A stretch of 64,000 bases of DNA. Source: Granulosicoccus sp045110475. Its GTDB lineage: Bacteria; Pseudomonadota; Gammaproteobacteria; Granulosicoccales; Granulosicoccaceae. The translations under genes and the position numbers were made by a program. Positions 43,415 to 52,751 of the stretch are shown piece after piece (the first letter of the stretch is position 1; each line of letters begins with the position of its first letter). The stretch is taken from contig JBGCGC010000129.1 in the NCBI GenBank assembly GCA_045110475.1, positions 46,852 through 110,851 on the forward strand, written 5' to 3'. A model generated the notes under the pieces. It ran no database searches and was not told where the DNA came from. It saw nothing but the letters and a program-made list of their open reading frames with translations.

Positions 43415-44932
43415 ATGCCATCTCCCCGTGTGGCATTGATGGGTATGATTCTCGAATCTAACCGTTGCGCACGTCCAGCGACACAGGCGGACTTTGACAG
43501 CCTGACCTGGCTTTCAGGTGATGAACTGTTGGCCGAAGCACGTTCAGAAACGCCTTCACTGGCAAAGGAATTTGCCGCTTTTGTGCAGGCAATGGATGCA
43601 ACGGGCGACTGGACTCCGGTTCCGCTCCTGCTGGCTGCCTGTCATCCATATGGTCCGGTCGAGGAGTCGGTTTTCAAGGCATACGCCAGCGACATACTCG
43701 ATGGCCTGAACGAACCGGTCGATGCTGTCTATCTGTGCCATCACGGTGCCATGGTGGCAACTCATCTCGACGACCCTGATGGCGAGCTTGCAGCTTTGGT
43801 CCGAGGCAGAGTCGGGCCGGACGTGCCCATCGTGCAGACGCTTGACTTGCACGGGAACCTGTCAGACACGATGATCCAGTCGGTCGATCTGATTTGCGGA
43901 TATCGAACCAATCCCCATGTTGACATGCGGGAGCGTGGTGAAGAAGCTGCGTTTTGCCTGCGACGTATTCTGGCCGGGCTTGCAAAACCTTGCATTGCTC
44001 ACATCAAGCTGCCGCTTGCACCGGCGTCAATCACGCTACTGACTTCGTCGGGCCCTTATGGTGAGCTAATTGACTTCGGTCAGAAACGCCAGGCCGAGCT
44101 TGCCGGATCGATACTCAATGTGTCGGTTTTTGGCAATTTTATTTTCTCAGATGTACCGGAGAATGGCATCTCCATCGTCGTCACCGCACGCGATGATCTG
44201 GCTGTCGCACAAACGCTGGCTAATGAAATAGCGACGATGGCCTGGAAGATGCGCGCCCGTTTCGTAAAAACGCTGACCTCGATTGACGAGGCTGTTGCGC
44301 TGGCTAACTTGCGTGACAGAAACCCCGTGATTTTCTCTGACGCAGGTGACAATCCAGGTGGAGGAGGGTCGGGGAGAACGACAGAGTTACTCGCAGCATT
44401 ACTGGCAGCGGGTACCGGCAATGTTCTGTATGGCTCTTTCTATGATGAGGCGCTGGCCAGGGAAGCTCATCAAGTGGGAGTCGGTGGACGTTTCACAGCT
44501 TGCTTTAATCGCTTGGTGGGCACCGAGACATGGGAGCAATGGGATACCCCACTCTCGGCTGAGGCTACCGTGCTGGCAGTGCATGCAGGGGATGTGACGG
44601 GACGGTTGGGGTTGCTCGCAGGGCGGCGACTGAAGCTTGGACTCTGTGCGCTGATTGATATCAGTGGTGTGAAAGTAGTCATTATCTCCGACCGTACACA
44701 AACGGCTGATCCGGTTCTGTTTGAGATGTTCGGTCTTGATATCGGAGAAGCTCATACGGTCGTGGTGAAATCGCGTGGGCACTTCAGGGCCGGATTTCTG
44801 CCATGGTTTACACCCGAGCAGGTGTTCGAAATTGATACGCAGGGGCTGACTGCGCCTGTGCTGGAACGCTGGCCAATGACTCGCGTGCCACGTCCGAGTT
44901 TTCCCCTGGACGCCGATACTGTCTGGCCGTGA
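43415..44932 (+). CDS. MlrC-like M81 family metallopeptidase
   Basis: The protein has 505 residues from the ATG at 43415, 5 nt after the M20 gene (an in-frame TTG at 43406 is the alternative). Motifs of the microcystin-degradation protein C family (M81, formerly DUF1485) are visible: ALMGMILESNRC, HHGAMVA, TLDLHGNLSDTM, GYRTNPHVDMRERGEEAA and, in the C-terminal half, SDAGDNPGGGGSG. These proteins are common in soil and marine bacteria beside Dpp transporters, where they probably cut small amides or peptides. It is cytoplasmic. Confidence 0.88.
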   Translation: MPSPRVALMGMILESNRCARPATQADFDSLTWLSGDELLAEARSETPSLAKEFAAFVQAMDATGDWTPVPLLLAACHPYGPVEESVFKAYASDILDGLNEPVDAVYLCHHGAMVATHLDDPDGELAALVRGRVGPDVPIVQTLDLHGNLSDTMIQSVDLICGYRTNPHVDMRERGEEAAFCLRRILAGLAKPCIAHIKLPLAPASITLLTSSGPYGELIDFGQKRQAELAGSILNVSVFGNFIFSDVPENGISIVVTARDDLAVAQTLANEIATMAWKMRARFVKTLTSIDEAVALANLRDRNPVIFSDAGDNPGGGGSGRTTELLAALLAAGTGNVLYGSFYDEALAREAHQVGVGGRFTACFNRLVGTETWEQWDTPLSAEATVLAVHAGDVTGRLGLLAGRRLKLGLCALIDISGVKVVIISDRTQTADPVLFEMFGLDIGEAHTVVVKSRGHFRAGFLPWFTPEQVFEIDTQGLTAPVLERWPMTRVPRPSFPLDADTVWP

Positions 44933-45069
44933 GTGCCGTTCTTATGGGCTTGGCGTACTCGGGCGAGAAATAGTAGTTGACAACAGGCAAGCGCCACTTC
45001 AAATTCTATGTGACGAAAAAGAGCGCATTAGTTATGTGCTACCACGGGCTAACGACGAGGATTAAAACC

Positions 45070-46647
45070 ATGACCTATAGACTCACTATCGGGGCGCTCC
45101 TCGCCTCGGCAATGCTGGCAAACCCGGCGTGGTCAGAAGAACTGACTATTGGCCTGGGCTCAGAAGCGACAGCAATAGACCCTCACTTTCATAATCTTGG
45201 GCCGAACAATGCGCTATCACGGCACTTGTTTGACAGGCTTATTTTGCAGAACGAATTACAGCAGCTTGAACCCGGGCTGGCGGTATCGTGGGAGCCCGTC
45301 GATGAGTTGACCTGGGAATTCAAACTGCGCGAAGGGGTGAAGTACCATGACGGTAGCGATTTTACGGCCGATGATGTTGTCTGTACCTGGGATCGTGCAC
45401 CGAACGTACCGAATTCACCCTCTTCTTTTGCCACCTATACCAAAGGCAAGACGGCCGTTAAAATAGACGACTACACGGTACACTTCAAGACAGAAGCACC
45501 CTATCCGCTGTTGGCAAACGATGTGTCAACCGTATCCATCGTATCCGATGAAGTCGGTTGTGATGCGACCACTGCCGAATACAATGATGGCAAGGCAGCC
45601 GTGGGTACGGGCCCGTTCAAGTTCGTCAGTTACAAACCGGGAGATTCCATTGTTGTCGAACGCAATGAAGACTATTGGGGGGAGGCACCAATCTGGACAT
45701 CAGTGACCTTTAAACCCATCAAGTCAGCACCTTCCCGGGTTGCTGCATTACTCGCAGGCGACGTGGATGTCATCGCGGCGGTGCCCACTACCGATGTGTC
45801 AACACTGGAAAAGAACGAAGACATCAGCCTGAGTCAGGGTGTGTCAAATCGCGTCATCTATTTGCACATGGATCATGATCGCGCTGACTCTCCGTTCGTC
45901 AAGGCCAACGGTGGGGGTCCTATTGAAAACCCCTTGCAAAAGCTTGAAGTACGCAAGGCTATTTCCATGGCCATCAACCGCGATGCCATTGTTGACCGTG
46001 TTATGGAAGGTATAGCCATCAAGGCCGGTCAGCTTTTACCCGACGGTTTTTTTGGTGTATCAGACAAGCTTGAGCCAGTCGAGTATGACCCGGAAGGGGC
46101 CAAGGCATTACTGGCTGAAGCGGGTTATGCCGACGGCTTTGAGCTGACTATCCATGGTCCTAACGACCGTTATATCAATGATGCGAAAATTGCTGAAGCG
46201 ATCGGGCAGATGTTGTCCCGGATCGGTATCAAGACCGCCGTTGAAACCATGCCGCGTTCGGTTTATTTCGGTCGCGCCTCCAAAGGTGGGCCGGACGAGA
46301 CACCAGAGTTCAGTTTTATTCTGGTCGGCTGGGGTGCTGGATCAGGCGAGGCGTCATCGCCACTCAAGTCACTGATCGGCACGTACAACCCTGACAAAGG
46401 CTGGGGTTCTTCAAACCGCGGACGCTACTCCAATGCAGAGTTCGACACAATGCTTGATACCGCGCTAAGCACAGTTGACGATGCAGAGCGACAGGCGTTG
46501 CTGGCTCAGGCAACTGAGATGGCCATCGAAGATGTTGCGATTATTCCCACGCACTATCAGGTTAATACCTGGGGTACCAGAAAAGGCCTCAACTATGTTG
46601 CACGTACTGATGAGTACACGCTGGCTATTGGCGTAGGAAAGCAATAG
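45070..46647 (+). CDS. ABC transporter substrate-binding protein, family 5 (peptide type)
   Basis: The ATG at 45070 begins a clear Sec signal peptide (TYRLTIGALLASAMLANPAWS), so the upstream in-frame ATG at 44977 is rejected. The 525-residue protein has the SBP_bac_5 order: AIDPHFHNLGPNNALSRHLFDRL, LAVSWEPVDELTWEFKLREG and YHDGSDFTADDVVCTWDRA. It is the binding component for the permeases and ATPases downstream to 50567. A strong hairpin after its stop separates it from the permease gene. Confidence 0.92.
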   Translation: MTYRLTIGALLASAMLANPAWSEELTIGLGSEATAIDPHFHNLGPNNALSRHLFDRLILQNELQQLEPGLAVSWEPVDELTWEFKLREGVKYHDGSDFTADDVVCTWDRAPNVPNSPSSFATYTKGKTAVKIDDYTVHFKTEAPYPLLANDVSTVSIVSDEVGCDATTAEYNDGKAAVGTGPFKFVSYKPGDSIVVERNEDYWGEAPIWTSVTFKPIKSAPSRVAALLAGDVDVIAAVPTTDVSTLEKNEDISLSQGVSNRVIYLHMDHDRADSPFVKANGGGPIENPLQKLEVRKAISMAINRDAIVDRVMEGIAIKAGQLLPDGFFGVSDKLEPVEYDPEGAKALLAEAGYADGFELTIHGPNDRYINDAKIAEAIGQMLSRIGIKTAVETMPRSVYFGRASKGGPDETPEFSFILVGWGAGSGEASSPLKSLIGTYNPDKGWGSSNRGRYSNAEFDTMLDTALSTVDDAERQALLAQATEMAIEDVAIIPTHYQVNTWGTRKGLNYVARTDEYTLAIGVGKQ

Positions 46648-46664
46648 CGGCTCATGTCCTGATA

Positions 46665-46691
46665 AACGGGGAGTGTTTAAAGCTCCCCGTT
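46665..46691 (+). terminator. Intercistronic hairpin between binding protein and permease genes
   Basis: AACGGGGAG, a 9-nt loop and CTCCCCGTT form a perfect 9-bp GC-rich stem without a following T-run. Such hairpins after binding-protein genes protect the upstream mRNA or partly stop transcription, giving more binding protein than permease. That role here is inferred from position. Confidence 0.65.
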
Positions 46692-46721
46692 CCCGTGACC
46701 TGACATCGTTCACTTGACCTT

Positions 46722-47699
46722 ATGACAGCCTTCATTATCCGCAGGCTATTGCAGGCTGTTCTGGTGGTCTTCCTGATGTCAGTGATTGTATTTTTTGGTG
46801 TCAATGTCATTGGCGACCCGGTGGATATGTTGATTAGCCCGGATGCCGATCAGGCAGAAATCGCGCGTACCATACAGGCCTTGGGTCTCGATCGACCGAT
46901 TGGAGAACAGTACCTTTATTTTTTGAAGGGTGTTGCGACCGGTGATTTTGGAAAATCCTTCATCTTTGGTGAGCCTGCACTGAAGCTGATACTGCAGCAT
47001 ATGCCTGCGACCGTCGAGCTGGCATTTTTATCGTTGCTGATGGCGATCGTGCTGGGTATTCCGTTGGGTTTGTATGCCGGGCTTTATCCTGAAAGAAAGG
47101 TGTCCAAAGGTATCATCGCAGGGTCTATCCTTGGTTTTTCACTGCCGACGTTCTGGGTTGGCTTAATGATGATCATGTTGTTTGCGGTAATACTCGGGTG
47201 GTTACCTTCCACCGGTAGGGGCGATACCGCCGTATTTCTGGGTATTGAGTCGAGCTTGTGGACACGCGATGGTCTAAGTCATCTTTTTCTGCCCGCGTTG
47301 AATCTGGCGTTGACGAATATCAGTCTGGTTATTCGCCTGACCCGTGCCGGGGTACGCGAGGCCATGCATCAGGACTACATAAAGTTTGCCAGAGCCAAGG
47401 GGCTTCCGGAGAGTCGGGTTATCAGCGTGCATCTGATGAAGAACATTCTTATACCGATCGTGACGGTATTGGGTCTGGAGTTTGGGGGCCTGCTTGCCTT
47501 TTCAGTGGTAACAGAAACCATTTTTGCCTGGCCGGGTATGGGCAAGCTGTTGATCGATTCTCTACTACAACTTGACAGGCCAGTGGTGGTTGCCTACCTG
47601 ATGATCATTGTCCTGTTTTTTGTCGTGATCAATCTGGTTGTAGACGTTCTTTATTCAGTGCTCGATCCCAGGGTTCGCTTAAGAGATCAGGGTGCATGA
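46722..47699 (+). CDS. ABC transporter permease (DppB type)
   Basis: The protein has 325 residues with six membrane helices. DppB features are the start FIIRRLLQAVLVVFLMSVIV, IQALGLDRPIGEQYLYFLKG, and the coupling loop YIKFARAKGLPESRVISVHLMKN. It overlaps the next permease gene by 4 nt (ATGA). Confidence 0.92.
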   Translation: MTAFIIRRLLQAVLVVFLMSVIVFFGVNVIGDPVDMLISPDADQAEIARTIQALGLDRPIGEQYLYFLKGVATGDFGKSFIFGEPALKLILQHMPATVELAFLSLLMAIVLGIPLGLYAGLYPERKVSKGIIAGSILGFSLPTFWVGLMMIMLFAVILGWLPSTGRGDTAVFLGIESSLWTRDGLSHLFLPALNLALTNISLVIRLTRAGVREAMHQDYIKFARAKGLPESRVISVHLMKNILIPIVTVLGLEFGGLLAFSVVTETIFAWPGMGKLLIDSLLQLDRPVVVAYLMIIVLFFVVINLVVDVLYSVLDPRVRLRDQGA

Positions 47700-48592
47700 A
47701 CGCGGAGGCAGCCCCATTGAAAGAGACGCCACTTCAGCGATTCTGGTCTGAGTTCTGTGAAAGCAGGATTGCGCTTGCATCGCTTGTTGTTCTGTTTATC
47801 ATTGTGCTGCTGGCAATACTGGCCCCGTGGATTACGCCCCAGAACCCTTACGATCTTGCCCAGGTTGATGTGCTTGACGGGAGGCTCCCACCCGGATCTA
47901 AAGCCTATACCGGTTACACCATGTGGTTGGGTTCAGATGGTGCTGGTCGTGATCTTTACTCTGCGATTCTTTATGGTTTACGGATTTCACTGACGGTCGG
48001 TCTGGCTGCAGGATTCATCGCGCTCTTGATTGGTACGGTAATCGGGCTGATAGCAGCCTATGCTGGTGGGCGAGTCGATACCTTTATCATGCGTGCTGTG
48101 GATATTCAGTTGTCGTTTCCAGCGGTTCTGATTGCACTTGTGCTGGTTGCTGTTCTCGGGCGTGGAATCGACAAGATCATCATCGCCCTGGTCGCCGCCC
48201 AGTGGGCCTATTACGCAAGAACGGTCCGTGCCACCGCTCTGGTAGAGAGCGCGAAGGAATACGTTGAAGCGGCTCGTTGTCTGGCGCTATCAACAACGAG
48301 AATTGTGTTTCGGCATGTGTTGCCCAATTGCATGGCACCGCTTATCGTCATTGGCACGGTACAGACAGCCTCAGCTATTGCGTTAGAGTCGACGCTGAGT
48401 TTTCTTGGTGTTGGTCTTCGTCAGACAGAGCCATCGCTGGGAGTGCTGATATCTAATGGTTTTGAATACATGATGTCGGGTCGCTACTGGATCAGTTTTT
48501 TTCCCGGTATTGCGCTTTTGCTGACCATTGTTTCTATCAATCTGGTGGGCGATCAGTTACGCGATGTGCTGAACCCGAGGCTTAAGCGGTGA
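47696..48592 (+). CDS. ABC transporter permease (DppC type)
   Basis: The protein has 298 residues. It has the DppC layout: helix 1 (residues about 24-44), LGSDGAGRDLYSAILYGLRISL after the periplasmic loop, coupling loop YVEAARCLALSTTRIVFRHVLPN and C-terminal INLVGDQLRDVLNPRLKR. It overlaps the ATPase gene that follows by 4 nt. Confidence 0.92.
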   Translation: MNAEAAPLKETPLQRFWSEFCESRIALASLVVLFIIVLLAILAPWITPQNPYDLAQVDVLDGRLPPGSKAYTGYTMWLGSDGAGRDLYSAILYGLRISLTVGLAAGFIALLIGTVIGLIAAYAGGRVDTFIMRAVDIQLSFPAVLIALVLVAVLGRGIDKIIIALVAAQWAYYARTVRATALVESAKEYVEAARCLALSTTRIVFRHVLPNCMAPLIVIGTVQTASAIALESTLSFLGVGLRQTEPSLGVLISNGFEYMMSGRYWISFFPGIALLLTIVSINLVGDQLRDVLNPRLKR

Positions 48593-49563
48593 CGGTTCTG
48601 GCCGTTGATGGGTTGAAAACTCATTTTTTTACTCGCGCCGGTGTGGTGCGTGCGGTCGATGGCGTCAGTTTCAGTCTGAATCGCGGTGAGGTCATGGGCC
48701 TTGTGGGTGAATCCGGGTCGGGAAAATCAGTTACCGGGTTTTCCATCCTTGGTCTGGTCGATCCACCGGGGCGTGTTGTTGAAGGCAGCATGCTATTTCT
48801 TGGCGAGGATCTTGTAAAAATGCAAGCCCGGAACCTGCAGGCACTCCGTGGGTCACGTATAGCCATGATTTTTCAGGATCCGATGATGACGCTGAACCCG
48901 GTGCTTCGTATCGACACACAGATGGTTGAAGCTATCCTTGCCCATGAAAAAGTCTCAAAAAAGGAGGCCTTGAAGCGCGCTCGCGATGGGTTGGCTCAAG
49001 TGGGTATTCCAAGCCCGGAGCAGCGTTTGAGAAACTATCCGCACCAGCTCTCCGGGGGTATGCGCCAGCGCGTTGCCATTGCGATCGCATTTCTTAACAA
49101 TCCTGATCTGGTGATTGCTGACGAGCCCACGACAGCGCTTGATGTCACCATTCAGGCACAGATTGTTCATGTTGCACAGACGCTTTGTCGGGAGCGAGGT
49201 ACTGCGCTAATCTGGATCACGCACGATCTGGCTGTGGTTGCCGGGCTGGCAGATCGCATTGCGGTTATGTACGCAGGCAGAGTGGTGGAAGCCGGTGATA
49301 CAGACGATGTTATCGACCGTCCAAAACATCCGTATACCGTTGGGTTGTTGGGCTCGGTTCCATCGGCAAACCGTCGTGGGAAGAGATTGACACAAATACC
49401 CGGCATGACCCCCAACATGCTGGCACTACCCGAAGGTTGCGCGTTTCGTGATCGATGTACCTACGGCGATCAGCGGTGCGCTACGGCACCGGAAATCACA
49501 GTCGATTCCAGTGGTCATGCGATTCGCTGTTTCCATCCTCAACACGAAAAGGCGTCGGTATGA
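48589..49563 (+). CDS. ABC transporter ATP-binding protein (DppD type)
   Basis: The protein has 324 residues and starts at the GTG at 48589 within the previous stop. Walker A GESGSGKS, signature LSGGMRQRVAIAIAFLNNP and Walker B LVIADEPTTALD are intact. The C-terminal oligopeptide-transporter extension with cysteines, CAFRDRCTYGDQRCATAPEI, may hold an iron-sulfur cluster as in DppD proteins. It overlaps the DppF gene by 4 nt. Confidence 0.92.
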   Translation: MTVLAVDGLKTHFFTRAGVVRAVDGVSFSLNRGEVMGLVGESGSGKSVTGFSILGLVDPPGRVVEGSMLFLGEDLVKMQARNLQALRGSRIAMIFQDPMMTLNPVLRIDTQMVEAILAHEKVSKKEALKRARDGLAQVGIPSPEQRLRNYPHQLSGGMRQRVAIAIAFLNNPDLVIADEPTTALDVTIQAQIVHVAQTLCRERGTALIWITHDLAVVAGLADRIAVMYAGRVVEAGDTDDVIDRPKHPYTVGLLGSVPSANRRGKRLTQIPGMTPNMLALPEGCAFRDRCTYGDQRCATAPEITVDSSGHAIRCFHPQHEKASV

Positions 49564-50567
49564 CGCCCATTATAGAAGTGAGAGGTTTGACGAAAAAATT
49601 TGTTAAACGGCTCGACCTGGCGGGCAAGATTGCACACAGGCTGGGTGCTGACATTCACGAAGAAGTCGTGCACGCCGTTGATCAAGTCAGTCTGTGTATT
49701 AACCCTGGCGAAGTCGTTGGCCTTGTCGGAGAGTCGGGCTGTGGAAAGTCAACGCTTGGCCGGATGATCGCAGGCATATTGCCGCAAACAGCGGGTACGG
49801 TACTGCTCGACGGCCACGATACCGCCACCATGGCAGGTGCGGAATCAAAAGCTGCGGCACTGGCCGTGCAAATGATTTTTCAGGACCCCTTTGCCAGTCT
49901 GAATCCGCGTTTGCGGGTAGAGCAGATCATTGGTGAGGCTCCCTTGGTGCATGGGTATACAGATCGTGCTGGTCTTTCAGACTACATTGACGATGTCATG
50001 TTGAAAGTGGGTCTGGATCCGTCGCTCAAACAACGCTACCCGCATCAGTTTTCAGGTGGTCAGCGTCAGCGGATCGGGATAGGCCGGGCGCTTGCTGTGA
50101 AGCCGCGTTTTCTGGTTTGTGACGAAGCCATTGCGGCGCTTGATGTGTCCATACAGGCGCAGGTTTTGAATCTGTTTATGGACTTGCGCGAACAGTTCGA
50201 TCTGACGTATCTGTTTATTTCACACGATTTGAGTGTGGTTGAACATATCGCTGATCGCATCGTGATCATGTATCTGGGCCGTGTGGTTGAATCTGCCAGC
50301 ACAGAAGCCCTGTTTGAAAACCCGCACCATCCTTATACTCAAGCATTGCTTGCCGAAGTACCACGACTGGATCAGCGCAAGCGTGACTTTACGCCGGTTG
50401 TGGGGGAAATACCTTCACCGCTCAATCCCCCGTCGGGTTGTCATTTTCATCCTCGCTGCCGGCATGTGATGCCGGTTTGCAAGAGCGACGTGCCCGTTTT
50501 GGACATGCGTGAGAATCTGCGTCAAGTGAGTTGCCATCTGGATGGGAGTGAGTCAGACAGCTCTTAG
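49560..50567 (+). CDS. ABC transporter ATP-binding protein (DppF type)
   Basis: The ATG at 49560 (in ATGA with the DppD stop) gives 335 residues; the longer open frame from 49455 lies inside dppD and is rejected. Walker A GESGCGKST, signature FSGGQRQRIGIGRALA and Walker B LVCDEAIAALDVSIQA (Glu-Ala in place of the usual Glu-Pro) are present. The C-terminal segment GCHFHPRCRHVMPVCKSDVP is the usual cysteine-bearing extension. It is the last gene of the seven-gene plus-strand operon from 41985. Confidence 0.9.
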   Translation: MTPIIEVRGLTKKFVKRLDLAGKIAHRLGADIHEEVVHAVDQVSLCINPGEVVGLVGESGCGKSTLGRMIAGILPQTAGTVLLDGHDTATMAGAESKAAALAVQMIFQDPFASLNPRLRVEQIIGEAPLVHGYTDRAGLSDYIDDVMLKVGLDPSLKQRYPHQFSGGQRQRIGIGRALAVKPRFLVCDEAIAALDVSIQAQVLNLFMDLREQFDLTYLFISHDLSVVEHIADRIVIMYLGRVVESASTEALFENPHHPYTQALLAEVPRLDQRKRDFTPVVGEIPSPLNPPSGCHFHPRCRHVMPVCKSDVPVLDMRENLRQVSCHLDGSESDSS

Positions 50568-50917
50568 TGTGCTGGCAGAGATGCAGCCTTGAGCCTTTCC
50601 CTGGAGCCGTTCGGGTTGGACCACTCGGGGGTTGATGTGTTTTTTTGCAGGACTCGTGACGGTCTGACCGATGTGGCCCCACGAAGACAACGCGTGCCGA
50701 TATTCTGGATATTGTTTTTATGGGTACAGGCGTTTGATGGCGATAGGCGTTTAATGCATCCGGTACTCGGTATTTTGAGCGATTGCTGCACTGGACTTGT
50801 ACAGCGGTGTAGAATTAATCTATGCTTTGGGATTGGGTACTGCTGTTTCACAGCCGCATCAGTCAAATCCGTTTGTCCATAGCAGGTAGTTGTCAACGCG
50901 TTCAGAGGATACCAACT
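50568..50917. other. 350-bp gap before the caspase module
   Basis: It contains the candidate promoter at 50797-50826 and otherwise no recognisable gene. The frame open upstream of the caspase start (from 50822) is judged untranslated because a signal peptide begins only at 50918. Confidence 0.45.
50797..50826 (+). promoter_or_regulatory. Candidate sigma-70 promoter for caspase operon
   Basis: TTGTAC (50797-50802) and TATGCT (50821-50826) are separated by 18 nt and lie about 90 nt before the caspase ATG. Each box differs from consensus at one or two positions. Confidence 0.35.
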
Positions 50918-52069
50918 ATGAGTACCCGCAAAGGATTGCCTGCTATAGGGCCAGGTCAATTTTTACTGCTGGCTTTTCTTCTGGCCATGCCGCTGATTGG
51001 ACACGCAAGGTTTGTTGCACTGGTTATCGGCAATCAGAACTATCCCGACGCCGCCCTTGTAAATCCTGCAAACGATGCAGAGGCCGTTGCCCGGGCATTC
51101 GAGGCGATCGGATACGACGACGTCCAACTGGTTAAGGATGCTGATACGCGCGCCATCGATGCAGCGCTTGATCAATTCAGTGAAACCGCTGCAAATTCTG
51201 ATGTAGCCATCATCTACTACGCAGGTCATGGCGTCCAGATAGATGGCAAGAACTACCTGGTGCCAGTGGATGTATCCTTGATGTCGTCACGTGATGTTCG
51301 GGATCTCACCACGCAGAGAGAGCTGACCGATGAAGTGGGGCGTGCGAGCCAGTTCGGTCTGGTTATTCTTGATGCTTGCCGAGACAACCCCTTCTCCGAG
51401 AGAGTGACAAAACAGCGTCCTCGAAGTGTCAGCACCCGGGGGCTGACTCGTGAAGAAAGTACCGTCGGTTCGAATACGCTGGTCGCGTACGCCACTGCAT
51501 CCGACGACGTGGCCAACGATGGAGCCGGTGTCAACAGTCCGTTTACCACCGCACTTCTGACGCACGTGACCAACCCCGACTTTGATGTTTACCAGCTATT
51601 TGGAACCGTCAGGGACACCGTGGTGCGCCACACTGACGGCCAGCAGGTTCCCTATCACTACGGATCGACCGGCGGGCAGCGCTACTTCCTGCACCCGATC
51701 GGCCACGCGTCACAGGTGTATTATCCGCCAGATGATGAGTCGACGTCAGTCGTCATTTCGCCGATTTCCCTGGGTGACATGCTCGTTGCCTCGTCCAGAA
51801 TACAAACCCTGAAAAATGATCTCATGCAGAGAGACTGGGCACGCTTACTCGATTCACGATCTCTTTCTGTTGCTGCCAGGCAAAACATTGGTCGCTGGCG
51901 GAGCACATCAGGAGATTTGAACGTGCTGATTGAGAATCTGCGCGCACGTGAAAGTACACAAACGGTCTACGCTGACGTCGTAGTCAGCCGTGTTGATGCT
52001 CAGCCGGACAGGATTAAAGTCAGGGTTGTACGCAACGGCGATGGTAACTGGTCGCCGATCAAGTGGTAG
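50918..52069 (+). CDS. Secreted caspase-family (C14) protease, bacterial metacaspase type
   Basis: The ATG at 50918 has GAGG 8 nt upstream and begins a signal peptide (hydrophobic residues about 14-30, ending IGHA), giving 383 residues. The caspase p20-like domain follows directly: RFVALVIGNQNYPDAALVNP, the catalytic His104 in IIYYAGHGVQ and Cys154 in VILDACRDNPF. Both residues are kept, so it should be an active cysteine protease with Arg/Lys or similar preference. The C-terminal 120 residues have no clear domain. An export signal is notable, because it places the protease in the periplasm. It is followed 12 nt later by an exported membrane protein. Confidence 0.85.
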   Translation: MSTRKGLPAIGPGQFLLLAFLLAMPLIGHARFVALVIGNQNYPDAALVNPANDAEAVARAFEAIGYDDVQLVKDADTRAIDAALDQFSETAANSDVAIIYYAGHGVQIDGKNYLVPVDVSLMSSRDVRDLTTQRELTDEVGRASQFGLVILDACRDNPFSERVTKQRPRSVSTRGLTREESTVGSNTLVAYATASDDVANDGAGVNSPFTTALLTHVTNPDFDVYQLFGTVRDTVVRHTDGQQVPYHYGSTGGQRYFLHPIGHASQVYYPPDDESTSVVISPISLGDMLVASSRIQTLKNDLMQRDWARLLDSRSLSVAARQNIGRWRSTSGDLNVLIENLRARESTQTVYADVVVSRVDAQPDRIKVRVVRNGDGNWSPIKW

Positions 52070-52081
52070 GGGAGCTAGACC

Positions 52082-52705
52082 ATGAGCCTGACTAAACTTA
52101 TCGTATTTTTTCTGGTGGCCACGCATCTACTGGCAACATCATTACAGCAAGCGGCATTTGCACAATCCATCTCGGATGTGCCCGATGGCTTTCCAAGTCT
52201 GATGGAGGTCGTTCCGAGCGACAACCCATCCACATTCAGTGTTGAAGCCTCCGACGACGGTACAGTGCAAAACATCATCTTTGTATATAAGTATGAAAAT
52301 GATGTCAACTTTCGTGAACTGTTGATGCAACCAAATGGGACAAGAAATTTTTTCTCGACACAACTGCCCGACGACTATCTGCAAAGCGGAAAATTACTTT
52401 ACTACTATCTTGCAACTGACGATGATGGCAACATCAGTACCGAGGGTTTTGTGTTCAACCCTCTGGAGCGACAGATTACTCTGCCAAGTCCTCCTCAGAA
52501 CGTAAATGCCGAATCTGATGACTTCATGCCGTTAGCGGACACCCATTCCGAAAGCGCTTCCAAGCGAAAGATCAATGTCGTGTATGTTGTGCTAGGTGTT
52601 CTGGCAGCGGGTGCACTTGCCAGCCTTGCTCGCGACGAAGGTGGTGTCTCCAGCACAGATTCTGACGTATCAGTACCCTTCACCGTTACCACTCCGCTGC
52701 CTTAG
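52082..52705 (+). CDS. Exported protein with C-terminal membrane anchor, caspase partner
   Basis: The protein has 207 residues. A signal peptide ends near residue 28 (AFA). Residues 50-130 look like one beta-sandwich domain (TVQNIIFVYKYENDVNF, then LLYYYLATDDDGN). A polar linker leads to a single membrane helix at residues 164-182, with a short tail. I do not recognise a family. Its place 12 nt behind the caspase gene suggests that it holds or regulates the protease at the inner membrane. Confidence 0.7.
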   Translation: MSLTKLIVFFLVATHLLATSLQQAAFAQSISDVPDGFPSLMEVVPSDNPSTFSVEASDDGTVQNIIFVYKYENDVNFRELLMQPNGTRNFFSTQLPDDYLQSGKLLYYYLATDDDGNISTEGFVFNPLERQITLPSPPQNVNAESDDFMPLADTHSESASKRKINVVYVVLGVLAAGALASLARDEGGVSSTDSDVSVPFTVTTPLP

Positions 52706-52751
52706 GATTGAGAACATGGATTCTTGTTTACAAGTTTTTGTACCTAAAACC